From contig JAJQBY010000136.1 in NCBI GenBank assembly GCA_021203045.1, forward strand, positions 19,660-83,659: DNA of 64,000 bases. The letters are read 5' to 3'. Under the pieces are notes generated by a model. That model did no database searches and was not told the DNA's origin. It was given only the letters and a program-made list of their open reading frames with translations. The DNA is from Oscillospiraceae bacterium. GTDB lineage: Bacteria > Bacillota > Clostridia > Oscillospirales > Oscillospiraceae. A program made the position numbers and the translations under genes. Shown piece by piece: positions 25,810 to 34,245 of this stretch (position 1 is its first letter; every line of letters begins with the position of its first letter).

Positions 25810-27144
25810 TTATTCCTTCAGCAGCGTATTTTTCTGCCGGATATACAGCAGCACGCACAGGATGAAGCCCACGGAGGAGCCGAAGTACCAGGCCCACATC
25901 AGGCCGGTGTAGCTGGCCAGAACGCTGGTCAGCACAAAGCACATGGTCACACGGACGGCGAACTCCGCCACGGTTTCCACAAAGAAGGTCATGCTCTTGC
26001 CCAAGCCCCGGAGCAGGCCGCCGGTGGTGATGATAAAGCAGATCACCGTATACACCGGGGAGATGATACGCAGGTAATTGACGCCCACCTCGATGACCTG
26101 GGCCTCTGCGTCCGCATCCACGAACAGGCCGATCAGCGCCTTGGGGAAGATCTGGAAAATGGCGATAACCACCATGGTCAGGGCGAAGCATATGCCGGTA
26201 GAGACCCAGAAGCCCTCCTTGATGCGCTTGCGCTTGCCCGCGCCCCAGCACTGGGCGGTAAAGCTGGAAAGGGCCGTGCCCATGGTGTTGAAGCTCATAT
26301 AAGCGAAGTTATGCAGCTTGGAGGCCGCCTCGTAGCCGGCGATGACCGCCACGTCAAAGGTGTTCACAAGGCTTTGCAGAATGGTGTGCGTCAGGGCTAC
26401 GCAGCCCTGCTGAAAAATGCTGGGCAGAGCCAGGCGGCACATCTGCTTCAGCAGGTCAAAATCGAACAGAGGGGCCTTCTCCGCCGTCTCCAGCTGTCCC
26501 ACCCGGCGCAAAGCCAGCGCTGTGGACAGAACGGCGGCAACAGCCTGGCTGACGGTGGTGGCCCAGGCCGCCCCGGCCACGCCCATATTCAGGGGGCCGA
26601 CGGCGATAATGTCCAGCACCACATTCAGTACGCTGGAAAACAGCAAAAAATACAACGGCCGCCTGGAATCCCCCATGCCGGTAAAAATGGAGGACGCCGT
26701 GTTATAGGCCATCATGAACAGCACACCTATGGAATAGATGGAAAGATAGCCCTTCGCATCGGCGTAAATGGTGTCGTTGGCGTTTAAAAGCGTCATCAGC
26801 GGCCCGGCCAGGCACACCCCCAGCACCGCCAGGAGAACCCCCAGAGCGGTCATGGAGATCAGGGCGGTGGAGGCGGCGCTTTTCAGCTTCTTCCAGTCCT
26901 TGGCTCCGTATATCTGGCCTATAATCACCGAGCAGCCCATGCTGGCCCCGGTGGCACAGGCGATAAAAAACAGGGTAATGGGATACGCGGCCCCGACGGC
27001 CGCCAGGCCCACGGAACCGGTAAACCGGCCCACGATAACGCTGTCCGCGATATTATACAGCTGCTGAAACGCGGTGGACAGCAGCAGCGGGATGGAAAAT
27101 GCCCACAGTACCTTTAAGGGCTTTCCTTCCGTCAGATCCTGCGT
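25810..27144 (-). CDS. MATE-family efflux protein with non-canonical start
   Basis: Na+ or H+ driven multidrug/metabolite exporter of the MATE family with 12 predicted helices. The tracked ORF (GTG at 27033) begins inside the conserved VGRFTG motif and lacks helix 1. The same frame continues upstream through LTEGKPLKVLWAFSIPLLLS and QQLYNIADSVIVGR, which is the true family N-terminus, up to a stop at 27180. No ATG, GTG or TTG exists in that stretch. AAGGAGG (27153-27159) is spaced 8 bases from an in-frame ACG at 27144, the best start by position, giving 444 aa. The codon before it is CTT where homologues usually have ATG. Either ACG is used or the start was lost. Confidence 0.8.
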   Translation of the reverse strand, partial: TQDLTEGKPLKVLWAFSIPLLLSTAFQQLYNIADSVIVGRFTGSVGLAAVGAAYPITLFFIACATGASMGCSVIIGQIYGAKDWKKLKSAASTALISMTALGVLLAVLGVCLAGPLMTLLNANDTIYADAKGYLSIYSIGVLFMMAYNTASSIFTGMGDSRRPLYFLLFSSVLNVVLDIIAVGPLNMGVAGAAWATTVSQAVAAVLSTALALRRVGQLETAEKAPLFDFDLLKQMCRLALPSIFQQGCVALTHTILQSLVNTFDVAVIAGYEAASKLHNFAYMSFNTMGTALSSFTAQCWGAGKRKRIKEGFWVSTGICFALTMVVIAIFQIFPKALIGLFVDADAEAQVIEVGVNYLRIISPVYTVICFIITTGGLLRGLGKSMTFFVETVAEFAVRVTMCFVLTSVLASYTGLMWAWYFGSSVGFILCVLLYIRQKNTLLKE

Positions 27145-27446
27145 AAGAAATCCCTCCTTCTCCCGCCGGCGGACGGGTCATTTTGATAAATATTTTCTAT
27201 TTTATGATATAAAACGGTTATCTTCCGTGTCCACAATTATATCACAGCGCCGCCGCTTTGCAAGAGAGTCAAATAAAATTTTTCGTGAACAGGCATTTTC
27301 CGACTTTTTTCTGTGAAAATCCGGGAAAACTGTTGACTGTAGGTTTTCAAACTGTTAATATTTCTGTAATAAGTATTCGTTACTATACATATATACCACA
27401 TTGTATCGTATCGGCGTATCGGAAATTCTCTTAGGAGGCATAAGAC
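27145..27446. other. Divergent MATE-htrA spacer
   Basis: AT-rich 302-bp spacer between two diverging genes. It holds the MATE ribosome site, the htrA promoter and the htrA ribosome site (AGGAGG at 27432). TATATATA-like tracts occur on both sides. I see no gene or stable RNA in it. Confidence 0.5.
27333..27361 (+). promoter_or_regulatory. Predicted promoter for htrA
   Basis: TTGACT (27333-27338), a 17-bp spacer and TAATAT (27356-27361), about 85 bp before the htrA start. Confidence 0.5.
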
Positions 27447-28832
27447 TTGAGCAACGATAAATACGACTACTCCTCCTATTCAGAGGAGAGCCGCTCCGTC
27501 TACCGCGATGCCTACTACACCGCCTCAGGCGGGCAGTCCTCCTATGGCTATAACCCGGCTCACAGCTACGGCAGCCAGACCGGCCGGGGGCCAAAACGAA
27601 AAGGAAAAAATATCGGCCTGGGGGCCGTCATCATCCTATGCCTGGCATGTATCCTGGTCGCCGGAGCCGCCGGCATCGGCGCCATGTATTTCTTCCTGCA
27701 GGATCGCCTCACCGAAGCGTCGGACACCGCCGAGGCGGCAGGCGAGGAGGAACTGGACATTTATGCGGAGGTCCAGTCCGCCCAGGAGGCGGCTACGGAA
27801 TCCCTGCCCCTTTCCATCGAGGATGCAGACGAGGCGGCCGGGACCTTCTCTGCGGAGGAGATATATACGCTAGCCTGCGAGCAGGTGGTGGGCATCTCCA
27901 CATCCTTCGACCAATATAATATATTCGGCCAGGCCAGCTCCACCAGCGTGGCCGGCTCCGGCATCATTCTGAGCGAGGACGGCTACATCCTTACCAATTA
28001 TCACGTCATCGAGTCCGCCTATGCCGGGGGATACACCGTCACCGTCATCCTCCACGACGGAGAGACCTACGCGGCGGATGTGACCGGCGTGGAGTCGGAC
28101 AGCGATCTGGCTGTGCTGAAGATCGAGGCAGAGGGCCTGAACGCCGCCACCCTGGGGGACTCGGACGCGCTGGCCGTGGGTCAGACCATTTATGCCGTTG
28201 GAAATCCCCTGGGGGAGCTGACCTATACCATGACCATGGGCATCGTATCCGCCCTGGACAGGACGATCACGACGGACGAGAACATCACCGTCGATATGTT
28301 CCAGATCGACGCGGCGGTGAACAGCGGAAACTCCGGCGGACCGGTATATAACGTCTACGGCCAGGTGGTTGGCATCGTCACCGCCAAATACTCCGAGGAC
28401 GGGATGGAGGGCCTGGGCTTCGCCATCCCCATCACTGACGCGGCCTCCATCGCAAACGAGCTGATCACCAACGGCTATGTGTCCGGCAAGGCCTATCTGG
28501 GCCTGACCCTAACCACCGTATCCCCCAGTGTGGCCATGTATTACGACATGGTCCAGGGCGTCTATGTCTACGCCGTGGAGGAGGGCAGCTGCTCTCAGGA
28601 GGCGGGCATCCAGCCCGGAGACATCATCGTAGCCATCGACGGCACGGAGGTGCTGGACAAATCCGCCCTGCTTGACGCCGTAAAGCAATACCGGGCCGGG
28701 GACAGCGCCGAGCTGACCATCTATCGGAATCAGGATTATATCACCGTCACCGTTGTCTTCGACGAGGAGCTTCCCGCCCAGTCTCAGGATTCCCAGCTCC
28801 CCTTCCCCAGCAGCGACGCCTCCAACGCATAG
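27447..28832 (+). CDS. HtrA/DegP-like membrane-anchored serine protease
   Basis: Surface quality-control protease. A ~55-residue cytoplasmic region rich in Tyr, Ser and Gly leads to one membrane helix (residues ~57-85) and an acidic spacer. The trypsin-like domain has catalytic His186 (TNYHVIE), Asp220 (DSDLAVLK) and Ser296 (NSGNSGGPVYN). One C-terminal PDZ domain runs over residues ~355-445 (YLGLTLTTV to VTVVF). The TTG start follows TTAGGAGG with 9-base spacing. The 461-aa length is normal for Firmicutes HtrA. It is followed by a strong terminator and stands alone. Confidence 0.94.
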   Translation: MSNDKYDYSSYSEESRSVYRDAYYTASGGQSSYGYNPAHSYGSQTGRGPKRKGKNIGLGAVIILCLACILVAGAAGIGAMYFFLQDRLTEASDTAEAAGEEELDIYAEVQSAQEAATESLPLSIEDADEAAGTFSAEEIYTLACEQVVGISTSFDQYNIFGQASSTSVAGSGIILSEDGYILTNYHVIESAYAGGYTVTVILHDGETYAADVTGVESDSDLAVLKIEAEGLNAATLGDSDALAVGQTIYAVGNPLGELTYTMTMGIVSALDRTITTDENITVDMFQIDAAVNSGNSGGPVYNVYGQVVGIVTAKYSEDGMEGLGFAIPITDAASIANELITNGYVSGKAYLGLTLTTVSPSVAMYYDMVQGVYVYAVEEGSCSQEAGIQPGDIIVAIDGTEVLDKSALLDAVKQYRAGDSAELTIYRNQDYITVTVVFDEELPAQSQDSQLPFPSSDASNA

Positions 28833-28848
28833 CATAATGTATTTTATA

Positions 28849-28884
28849 AAGGGCCGCCCTGCGCTTCGCAAGGCGGCCCTTTTC
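28849..28884 (+). terminator. Terminator after htrA
   Basis: Stem AAGGGCCGCC/GGCGGCCCTT with an inner TGCG/CGCA pairing is followed by TTTT. Confidence 0.85.
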
Positions 28885-28939
28885 CTTTCGGCAGCCGCCG
28901 CCGAAGCGAAATAACGCCGGTAATGACCGGATCGCCCAT

Positions 28940-28979
28940 CCGGGGCCTGTGGCAGAACGCCGCAGGTCCCGGCTTTTTT
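28940..28979 (+). terminator. Second terminator-like hairpin with no obvious gene
   Basis: Arms CCGGGGCCTGTGGC and GCCGCAGGTCCCGG pair with two mismatches around a 5-base loop, followed by CTTTTTT. It lies about 60 bp beyond the htrA terminator, so it may be a backup terminator or may end a short RNA. Confidence 0.7.
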
Positions 28980-29074
28980 GCGTTCTGTTGTCGGCGGAGG
29001 CTGAAATAACAAAGGGCATCTCTTAATTTTTTATTAAGATTTTCTTTATTTTTAATAAAACTTCCAATTCAATG

Positions 29075-29103
29075 TCGCAATAACAAAATATCGGACGTAT
29101 AAT
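29075..29103 (+). promoter_or_regulatory. Possible promoter for the PIG-V-like gene
   Basis: A perfect TATAAT (29098-29103) lies 17 bp after a weak -35 (TCGCAA). It would give a leader of about 115 nt. Confidence 0.4.
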
Positions 29104-29226
29104 GGAGTATATGGGTAAATTTCCAAGCCTCTCCCCGGGAGCCGATAAATCCACGGCCTTTCCTCTTGTTCAATATACCGGCGGCAAGGAATAAGCCTTC
29201 CAACGACATAGGAGGCGCAAACGGAA

Positions 29227-30492
29227 ATGACAGTATTTATTTTATTGCTTGTCGGGCTGCTGCTTGGAGCCGTGTGCATCGTCCTGGCCCTCCGGTGCGG
29301 CAGCTCGGCGCTGACGCGCCTTACCGCTCGCTCAAATTTATACGGAGAACCGTTTACCGCCGCCATGGGGCTGAAGGCCGTGGCCTGGGCCGTAGGAATG
29401 CTGTGCGTCATATACGGCGTGAGCCTTTTATACTGTGCCGCAGCCAAGGACTCCGCGAGCTGGGAGACATTTTACAGCGTCTGGGCCAGGGCGGATTCGG
29501 TGCACTACCGCAATCTGGCGGAGCTGGGGTATTTCGACTACACAGAGGACGGTCAGCATTTATTTCTTGTCTTTTTTCCGCTGTACCCCTGGCTTATGCG
29601 GCTGCTTTCCTTCCTGATACCCAACTATGACCTCTGCGGACATCTGCTGTCTGCCACCGCCTATATCGGGGGCTGCTATGTGCTGGCCCGGCTGGTGACC
29701 GAGGACCTCGGCTGGCGCACCGCCAAAAACAGTCTCCTGCTGTTTTCCGCCTATCCGTTCGCGTTTTTCTTCGCCGGCATTTTTACGGAGAGCCTGTTTT
29801 TCCTGCTGTCCAGCAGCACCTTTTATTGCATCCGAAAGCACCGCTATCTTGCCGCCGGACTGCTGGGGGCGCTCGGCGCCCTTACCCGAATGCAGGGCGT
29901 GCTTCTTATTTTGGCAGGTATCGCAGAGTATATCGTTTCCGAAAATGCTGCGGAAAAAATCAAGGCCCACGCCTGGAGACAGCTCTGGCGGGGCTTTTGG
30001 CGCAGGCTGCTGCCGCTGGCAATCATGCTGACAGGCGTGGGAATCTATCTCTGGCTGAATTATGCGGTGGAAGGGAACCCGTTCCAATTTTCGGTTTACC
30101 AGCGGGAGCACTGGTATCAGTATCCGGTACCCGTGACAAAATGCCTGTCGGTGATCATAGGACAGCTCACCACAAGCAGCGCAAAGCTGCTGTTTACCAC
30201 CTGGCTGCCGGAATTTCTCATATTTCTGCTATGCCTTGGAGGTCTGCTGTATGGGGCACGGCAGCTGCCGGTGACATACGGGGTGTATCTTCTTGGCTGC
30301 GTGCTGCTGAATTATTCTCTGAGCTGGCCCCTGAGCTGCGGGCGATATATGGCCTGCGCCTTTCCTCTGCCCATAACGATCGCCGCCGCCAGCAATCGCC
30401 GTCCGCTGCTGTGTCAGGGGATGGCCTGTGTATTCGCCGTCCTGCAGGGAGCCTATCTATACGCCTTTCTGTCCGGGACCTCCATATGGTGA
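29227..30492 (+). CDS. PIG-V-like GT-C mannosyltransferase
   Basis: A 421-aa membrane protein with about ten helices, resembling the PIG-V/GT-C mannosyltransferase family that uses polyprenyl-phosphate sugars. The first extracytoplasmic loop has the diagnostic WARADSVHYRNLAELGY, where the Asp is the expected catalytic or metal-binding residue. FFPLYPWLMRLLSF and FTESLFFLL follow. AGGAGGC precedes the ATG. It has its own promoter and no clear operon partner. A role in surface glycan or lipoglycan synthesis is inferred. Confidence 0.8.
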   Translation: MTVFILLLVGLLLGAVCIVLALRCGSSALTRLTARSNLYGEPFTAAMGLKAVAWAVGMLCVIYGVSLLYCAAAKDSASWETFYSVWARADSVHYRNLAELGYFDYTEDGQHLFLVFFPLYPWLMRLLSFLIPNYDLCGHLLSATAYIGGCYVLARLVTEDLGWRTAKNSLLLFSAYPFAFFFAGIFTESLFFLLSSSTFYCIRKHRYLAAGLLGALGALTRMQGVLLILAGIAEYIVSENAAEKIKAHAWRQLWRGFWRRLLPLAIMLTGVGIYLWLNYAVEGNPFQFSVYQREHWYQYPVPVTKCLSVIIGQLTTSSAKLLFTTWLPEFLIFLLCLGGLLYGARQLPVTYGVYLLGCVLLNYSLSWPLSCGRYMACAFPLPITIAAASNRRPLLCQGMACVFAVLQGAYLYAFLSGTSIW

Positions 30493-30690
30493 CGGCAGGG
30501 GGGCTTATAATTGTCCAATAAAAAATAAACCCGCCTCCGTTATCTCCATTCCATCTTCCCAAAATGAGAATGAACGACTATTTACCGAGGACAGGCGCTT
30601 TATTTTTGGCTTTATTTTCCAATTTCTCCCTGTGTCCAGTCATTTCCTTTTGGTAAAAAGGTAATTTTTTGCCGGAATCATAATTTTTTG

Positions 30691-30719
30691 TTGATTTAAT
30701 GACAACATTCGCTTATAAT
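30691..30719 (+). promoter_or_regulatory. Promoter for the DUF819 transporter
   Basis: TTGATT (30691-30696), a 17-bp spacer and perfect TATAAT (30714-30719), 35 bp before the ATG. Confidence 0.7.
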
Positions 30720-30753
30720 GGGCTTACACAATCCATAAGGGAGGACAAAGCAA

Positions 30754-31995
30754 ATGTTGTTTGAAGCGATTTTGGGCCACCCTCTGATCCAGGCGGACAA
30801 CACCATCGGCCTTCTGGCCGTGATGTGCCTTTCCGTTGCCTTTTCCATCTGGCTGGAGCAGAAATATAACTGGGCCTCCAAGATCTCCGGCGCGATCATC
30901 GCGCTGATCCTGGCCATGGTCATGGCCAACATCGGCATTATCCCCACCAGCTGCACCCTGTATGACGACGTTGTCTGGGGCATCGTGGTCCCCGTGGGCA
31001 TTCCCCTGCTGCTTTTGCAGTGCAACCTGAAGCGTATCTGGAAGGAGACCGGCCGTATGCTGGTGATCTTCCTCATCGGCGCAGTGGGCACTGTGGTGGG
31101 CGCACTTATCGCCTATTTCCTGCTGCGCGGTCCCTTTGGCGATGCAGCCGGCCTTGCCGGCGTAGCCGCCATGATGACCGGCTCCTACATCGGCGGCGGC
31201 GTGAACTTCGCGGCTATGGCCTCTCAGTTCAATAACGCCTATACCGCCTCCGCCACCGTGGCGGACAACCTGCTGATGGCGCTGTATTTCTTTGTGCTGA
31301 TCGCCTTCGCGGGCATGCGCTTCTTCCGCAGCAAGTTCAATCACCCCCATATCGACGCGGTGGAGGCCGGCGTCAGCAAGGAGGCCGCCCAGACCCAGGC
31401 CGCCGCATTCTGGAACCGGAAGGATATCTCCCTGAAGGATATCGCCCTGAACCTGGCCTATGCCGTGGCCGTGGTGTGGGTCTCCCAGATCATCGCGGGT
31501 CTGTTCTCCGCTCTGGTGCCTGAGGATCCCGGGGCGTTCATGGACTTCGTGGGCAAGTTCTTCGGCAGCCAGTATGTGTGGATCACCACCATCTCTGTCA
31601 TCGTGGCCACCTTCTTCTCCAAGCCGGTGGAGAAGCTCCACGGCTCCCAGGAGATCGGCACCTATCTGATCTATCTGTTCCTGTTCGTCATCGGCGTTCC
31701 CGCCAGCATCTACACCGTCGTCACCGAGGCGCCTCTGCTGCTGGTGTTCACCCTCATCATGGTGGTGGTGAATATGCTGTTCTGCTTCATCTCCGCCAAG
31801 ATCTTCAAATTCAACCTGGAGGACGCCATCATCGCCTCCAACGCCAATATCGGCGGCCCCACCACGGCAGCCGGCATGGCCATCTCCCAGGGCTGGACCG
31901 CTCTTGTGGGCCCCGCCATGCTCTGCGGCGTGCTGGGCTATGTGGTCGGCAACTATCTGGGCACCATCGTAGGCATCCTCCTGGGCGCGGGATAA
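30754..31995 (+). CDS. DUF819-family membrane protein
   Basis: A 413-aa polytopic protein of the DUF819 (YjcL-like) family with two internally similar halves. The conserved helix breaks are MMTGSYIGGGVNFAAMA in the first half and ASNANIGGPTTAAGMA in the second. That pattern recalls sodium-coupled carriers with inverted repeats. GGGAGGAC precedes the ATG. The substrate is unknown. A terminator-like hairpin separates it from the VanX-type dipeptidase; partial read-through could link a peptide or amino-acid function, but this is speculation. Confidence 0.85.
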   Translation: MLFEAILGHPLIQADNTIGLLAVMCLSVAFSIWLEQKYNWASKISGAIIALILAMVMANIGIIPTSCTLYDDVVWGIVVPVGIPLLLLQCNLKRIWKETGRMLVIFLIGAVGTVVGALIAYFLLRGPFGDAAGLAGVAAMMTGSYIGGGVNFAAMASQFNNAYTASATVADNLLMALYFFVLIAFAGMRFFRSKFNHPHIDAVEAGVSKEAAQTQAAAFWNRKDISLKDIALNLAYAVAVVWVSQIIAGLFSALVPEDPGAFMDFVGKFFGSQYVWITTISVIVATFFSKPVEKLHGSQEIGTYLIYLFLFVIGVPASIYTVVTEAPLLLVFTLIMVVVNMLFCFISAKIFKFNLEDAIIASNANIGGPTTAAGMAISQGWTALVGPAMLCGVLGYVVGNYLGTIVGILLGAG

Positions 31996-32014
31996 ATACG
32001 CAAACTATAGCTTT

Positions 32015-32046
32015 GGGGCTGTATCAAACGATGCAGCCCCTCTTTT
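32015..32046 (+). terminator. Terminator after the DUF819 gene
   Basis: Stem GGGGCTG/CAGCCCC with an inner ATC/GAT pair is followed by TCTTTT, 15 bp before the next start. Confidence 0.75.
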
Positions 32047-32060
32047 AAGGAGACATAGCA

Positions 32061-32708
32061 TTGAATATCAGCACAGCCTGTATCCCCAAGGCGCGGGAGC
32101 TGCCGGAGGGATTTGTATATCTGGACGAATGGATCGAGGACTGCATCATCGACGCAAAATACGCCGGGACGGACAACTTCATGGGCCGGCCCGCCGCAGG
32201 ATATGACAGACCGCTTGTAGTGGCCTCCCGCCAGGTGGCGGAGGGCTGCGTAAAGGCCGCGAACCTCCTGCGCCCCCAGGGTTATATTTTGAAGGTCTAC
32301 GACGCCTTCCGCCCCCAGCGGGCGGTGGACGACTTTTGCCGCTGGGGCGAGGACGAAGCGGACCAGCGCCGCAAGCCCATCCACTATCCCAATATTGAGA
32401 AGCTGAAAATATTCGATGAGGGCTACATCGCCCGGAAATCCACCCACACCCGGGGGACGGCGGTGGACCTGACCCTGGTTGACGCATCAACTCATCTGGA
32501 GCTGGATATGGGTTCCATCTTTGATTTTATGGACGTGCGCAGCTGGCCGGATTACCCGGGTCTGACCCCAACGCAGCGGAAAAACCGGGACACTCTGCGG
32601 GACGCAATGCTCTCCAGTGGCTTTGAACCGCTGGAAAACGAGTTCTGGCACTACACTATCACGCCGGAGCCGTATCCCGATACATATTTCGACTTCCCCA
32701 TCCGATGA
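32061..32708 (+). CDS. D-Ala-D-Ala dipeptidase, VanX/DdpX family
   Basis: Zinc dipeptidase cleaving D-Ala-D-Ala (peptidase M15D). Zinc ligands are in STHTRGTAVDLTL (SxHxxGxAxD) and the final His of EFWHYT, whose Glu is the catalytic base. YDAFRPQRA carries the transition-state Arg. The product is 215 aa from a TTG start preceded by AAGGAGA. No vanH, vanA or vanRS lies nearby, so a role in peptidoglycan or D-Ala recycling is likelier than glycopeptide resistance. There is no signal peptide, so it is cytoplasmic. Confidence 0.9.
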   Translation: MNISTACIPKARELPEGFVYLDEWIEDCIIDAKYAGTDNFMGRPAAGYDRPLVVASRQVAEGCVKAANLLRPQGYILKVYDAFRPQRAVDDFCRWGEDEADQRRKPIHYPNIEKLKIFDEGYIARKSTHTRGTAVDLTLVDASTHLELDMGSIFDFMDVRSWPDYPGLTPTQRKNRDTLRDAMLSSGFEPLENEFWHYTITPEPYPDTYFDFPIR

Positions 32709-32720
32709 CAACATAAAAAA

Positions 32721-32744
32721 CGCCCCGGTCATAGGACCGGGACG
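32721..32744. terminator. Bidirectional terminator between vanX-type gene and rpsT
   Basis: A stem of 9-10 bp (CCCGGTC/GACCGGG core) with loop ATAG has TTGCTTTTT on the plus side and GTTTTTT on the minus side. It serves the two convergent genes. Confidence 0.85.
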
Positions 32745-32763
32745 CTTGCTTTTTATCACCAGA

Positions 32764-33030
32764 TCACTGGGCGATAGCGTTGAGCTTTTTGGCCATGGCG
32801 GATTTTTTGTGGGCCGCGTTGTTCTTGTGGATCAGGCCCTTGGAAGCCGCCTTGTCAACGGACTTCACGGCAGCTTTATAGGTCTCGGCAGCCAGCGCGC
32901 CATCACCGGCGACAACTGCTGCGTCAAACTTTTTCAGCTCCGTCTTCAGCGCGGATTTCGCTGCCTTATTGCGGGCGTTCGCCGCCTTCTGAAGCTGATC
33001 CCTCTTGGCCGATGACTTGATGTTGGGCAT
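32764..33030 (-). CDS. rpsT: 30S ribosomal protein S20
   Basis: An 88-aa basic helical protein that binds 16S rRNA early in 30S assembly. It starts MPNIKSSAKRDQLQKAANAR and ends GLIHKNNAAHKKSAMAKKLN, both typical of S20. GAGGAGG precedes the ATG. It is monocistronic with its own strong promoter and terminator. As in many bacteria it lies close to a gpr-type spore gene on the opposite strand. Confidence 0.98.
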   Translation of the reverse strand: MPNIKSSAKRDQLQKAANARNKAAKSALKTELKKFDAAVVAGDGALAAETYKAAVKSVDKAASKGLIHKNNAAHKKSAMAKKLNAIAQ

Positions 33031-33079
33031 AGTTTTGCACCTCCTCTATAAAGTCTGAACATGATGTCCGCAGTAGTGT

Positions 33080-33108
33080 ATTATACCAATTTTTTAGTCG
33101 GATTGCAA
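33080..33108 (-). promoter_or_regulatory. Promoter for rpsT
   Basis: On the minus strand TTGCAA (33103-33108), a 17-bp spacer and TATAAT (33080-33085). Confidence 0.75.
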
Positions 33109-33287
33109 GTACTTTTTTATATTTTTCCACGCTCCCAGGTTTATGGCAAACAAGAGCCGCGCACCACAAGATATTGCGGAATTTTCCCGGAAATCCTGAT
33201 ATATCAGCATCCGCCGGGACATCTGGTATAAAAAATTTTTCCCTGCGGAAACTAATACAGGATGAAACGAGCAAGGGAGAGATCTAT

Positions 33288-34103
33288 ATGACGGGATGCC
33301 GCACCGACCTGGCGGCGGAGGAGCTGCCTCAGGGCGGCGGACAGCTGCCCGGCGTCAGAAGCCGGCAGTATGCGCAGGACGGCTTTCAGGTCACGGACGT
33401 GGAGGTGCTGGATGAGACAGGGGCAAAATCATTATGTAAACCAATCGGCCGATATATCACAGTGGGCATGACAGGCTTTTTCCGCCGTGAGGAGGATTCC
33501 TTTCCCCGGGCGGCGGGGCTGCTGGCGGAGTGTATCCGGACGCTGCTCCCTTTGCAGGCAGAGGACAGCGTCCTGGTGGCGGGGCTGGGAAATCCCTCCA
33601 TCACCCCTGACGCCGTCGGTCCCTTGACCGCAGCCTCCACCCTGGCCACCCGGCACCTTAAGGCCCGGATGCCGGAGGAATTCGCCGCGTTCCGTCCGGT
33701 CGCCGTATGCCGCACCGGCGTGCTGGGCACCACCGGCATGGAAAGCGCGGAGCTCATCCACGCCATCGCCGGAGCCGTGTCCCCCCAGGCCATCGTAGTC
33801 GTGGACGCGCTGGCTGCCCGGTCCTCGGAAAAGCTGTGCCGGACCGTCCAGCTGTCGGACAGCGGCATCGTCCCCGGCTCCGGCGTAGGCAATGACCGGG
33901 CCGAGCTGTCCCGCCGCCTGCTGGGCGTGCCCGTGCTGGCCGCCGGCGTCCCCACTGTCGTAGACGCCGGGGACGGCTTAATCGTCACCCCACGCAGCAT
34001 CGACCAATATGTGAAGGACGCCGGCAAGCTGATTGCCTACGCCCTGAATATGGCCTTCCACCCGGGCCTGACGGTAACGGATGTGGATATGTTCGTGGGA
34101 TAA
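33288..34103 (+). CDS. gpr: Spore protease GPR
   Basis: Endopeptidase (family A25) that degrades the small acid-soluble DNA-binding proteins at germination. The N-terminal CRTDLAAEE matches the pro-region and maturation motif. GLGNPSITPDAVGPLTA, CRTGVLGTTGMESAELI, VVVDALAARS and GVGNDRAELS are core motifs. The 271-aa length is at the short end for the family. The ATG at 33288 follows AAGGGAGAG; the longer ORF start is unsupported. It implies an endospore former. A forespore sigma-G promoter is expected, but I could not identify one with confidence. Confidence 0.93.
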   Translation: MTGCRTDLAAEELPQGGGQLPGVRSRQYAQDGFQVTDVEVLDETGAKSLCKPIGRYITVGMTGFFRREEDSFPRAAGLLAECIRTLLPLQAEDSVLVAGLGNPSITPDAVGPLTAASTLATRHLKARMPEEFAAFRPVAVCRTGVLGTTGMESAELIHAIAGAVSPQAIVVVDALAARSSEKLCRTVQLSDSGIVPGSGVGNDRAELSRRLLGVPVLAAGVPTVVDAGDGLIVTPRSIDQYVKDAGKLIAYALNMAFHPGLTVTDVDMFVG

Positions 34104-34134
34104 GCGAAAACACATTAACCGATATGACATCGCT

Positions 34135-34162
34135 ATAGCCGGAATGCTCCGGCTATTTTTTT
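34135..34162 (+). terminator. Terminator after gpr
   Basis: A 9-bp stem ATAGCCGGA/TCCGGCTAT with loop ATGC is followed by T7. Confidence 0.9.
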
Positions 34163-34178
34163 ATTGCCGCAAGATGTA

Positions 34179-34207
34179 TTGACATTCACAATTGACTGAT
34201 ATACAAT
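34179..34207 (+). promoter_or_regulatory. Promoter of the tetR-MATE operon
   Basis: Consensus TTGACA (34179-34184), a 17-bp spacer and TACAAT (34202-34207). Confidence 0.7.
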
Positions 34208-34215
34208 ATATTCTT

Positions 34216-34230
34216 GACCGACCGCCGGTC
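34216..34230. promoter_or_regulatory. Candidate TetR operator
   Basis: GACCGACCGCCGGTC is an inverted repeat GACCG(N5)CGGTC just downstream of the -10 and just before the ribosome site of the TetR gene. This is the expected place for autorepression. Confidence 0.65.
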
Positions 34231-34245
34231 TATAAGGAGGAAAAC

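Larger units (their letters stand above)
28885..29226. other. Non-coding spacer with extra hairpins between htrA and the PIG-V gene
   Basis: After the htrA terminator come two small hairpins (TTCGGC/GCCGAA near 28890 and CCGGT-AATG-ACCGG near 28920). A second full terminator-like hairpin at 28940-28979 follows, then an AT-rich stretch holding the promoter for the next gene. No supported ORF is present. Confidence 0.5.

Noticed and set aside
32061-32708. Glycopeptide-resistance (van) cluster
   Set aside because: Only the VanX-type dipeptidase is present; no VanH, VanA-type ligase or VanRS genes are nearby.
33174-33287. N-terminal extension of GPR in the ORF track
   Set aside because: The extra 38 residues lie before a good ribosome site and the conserved RTDLA start, and they do not resemble the GPR pro-region.
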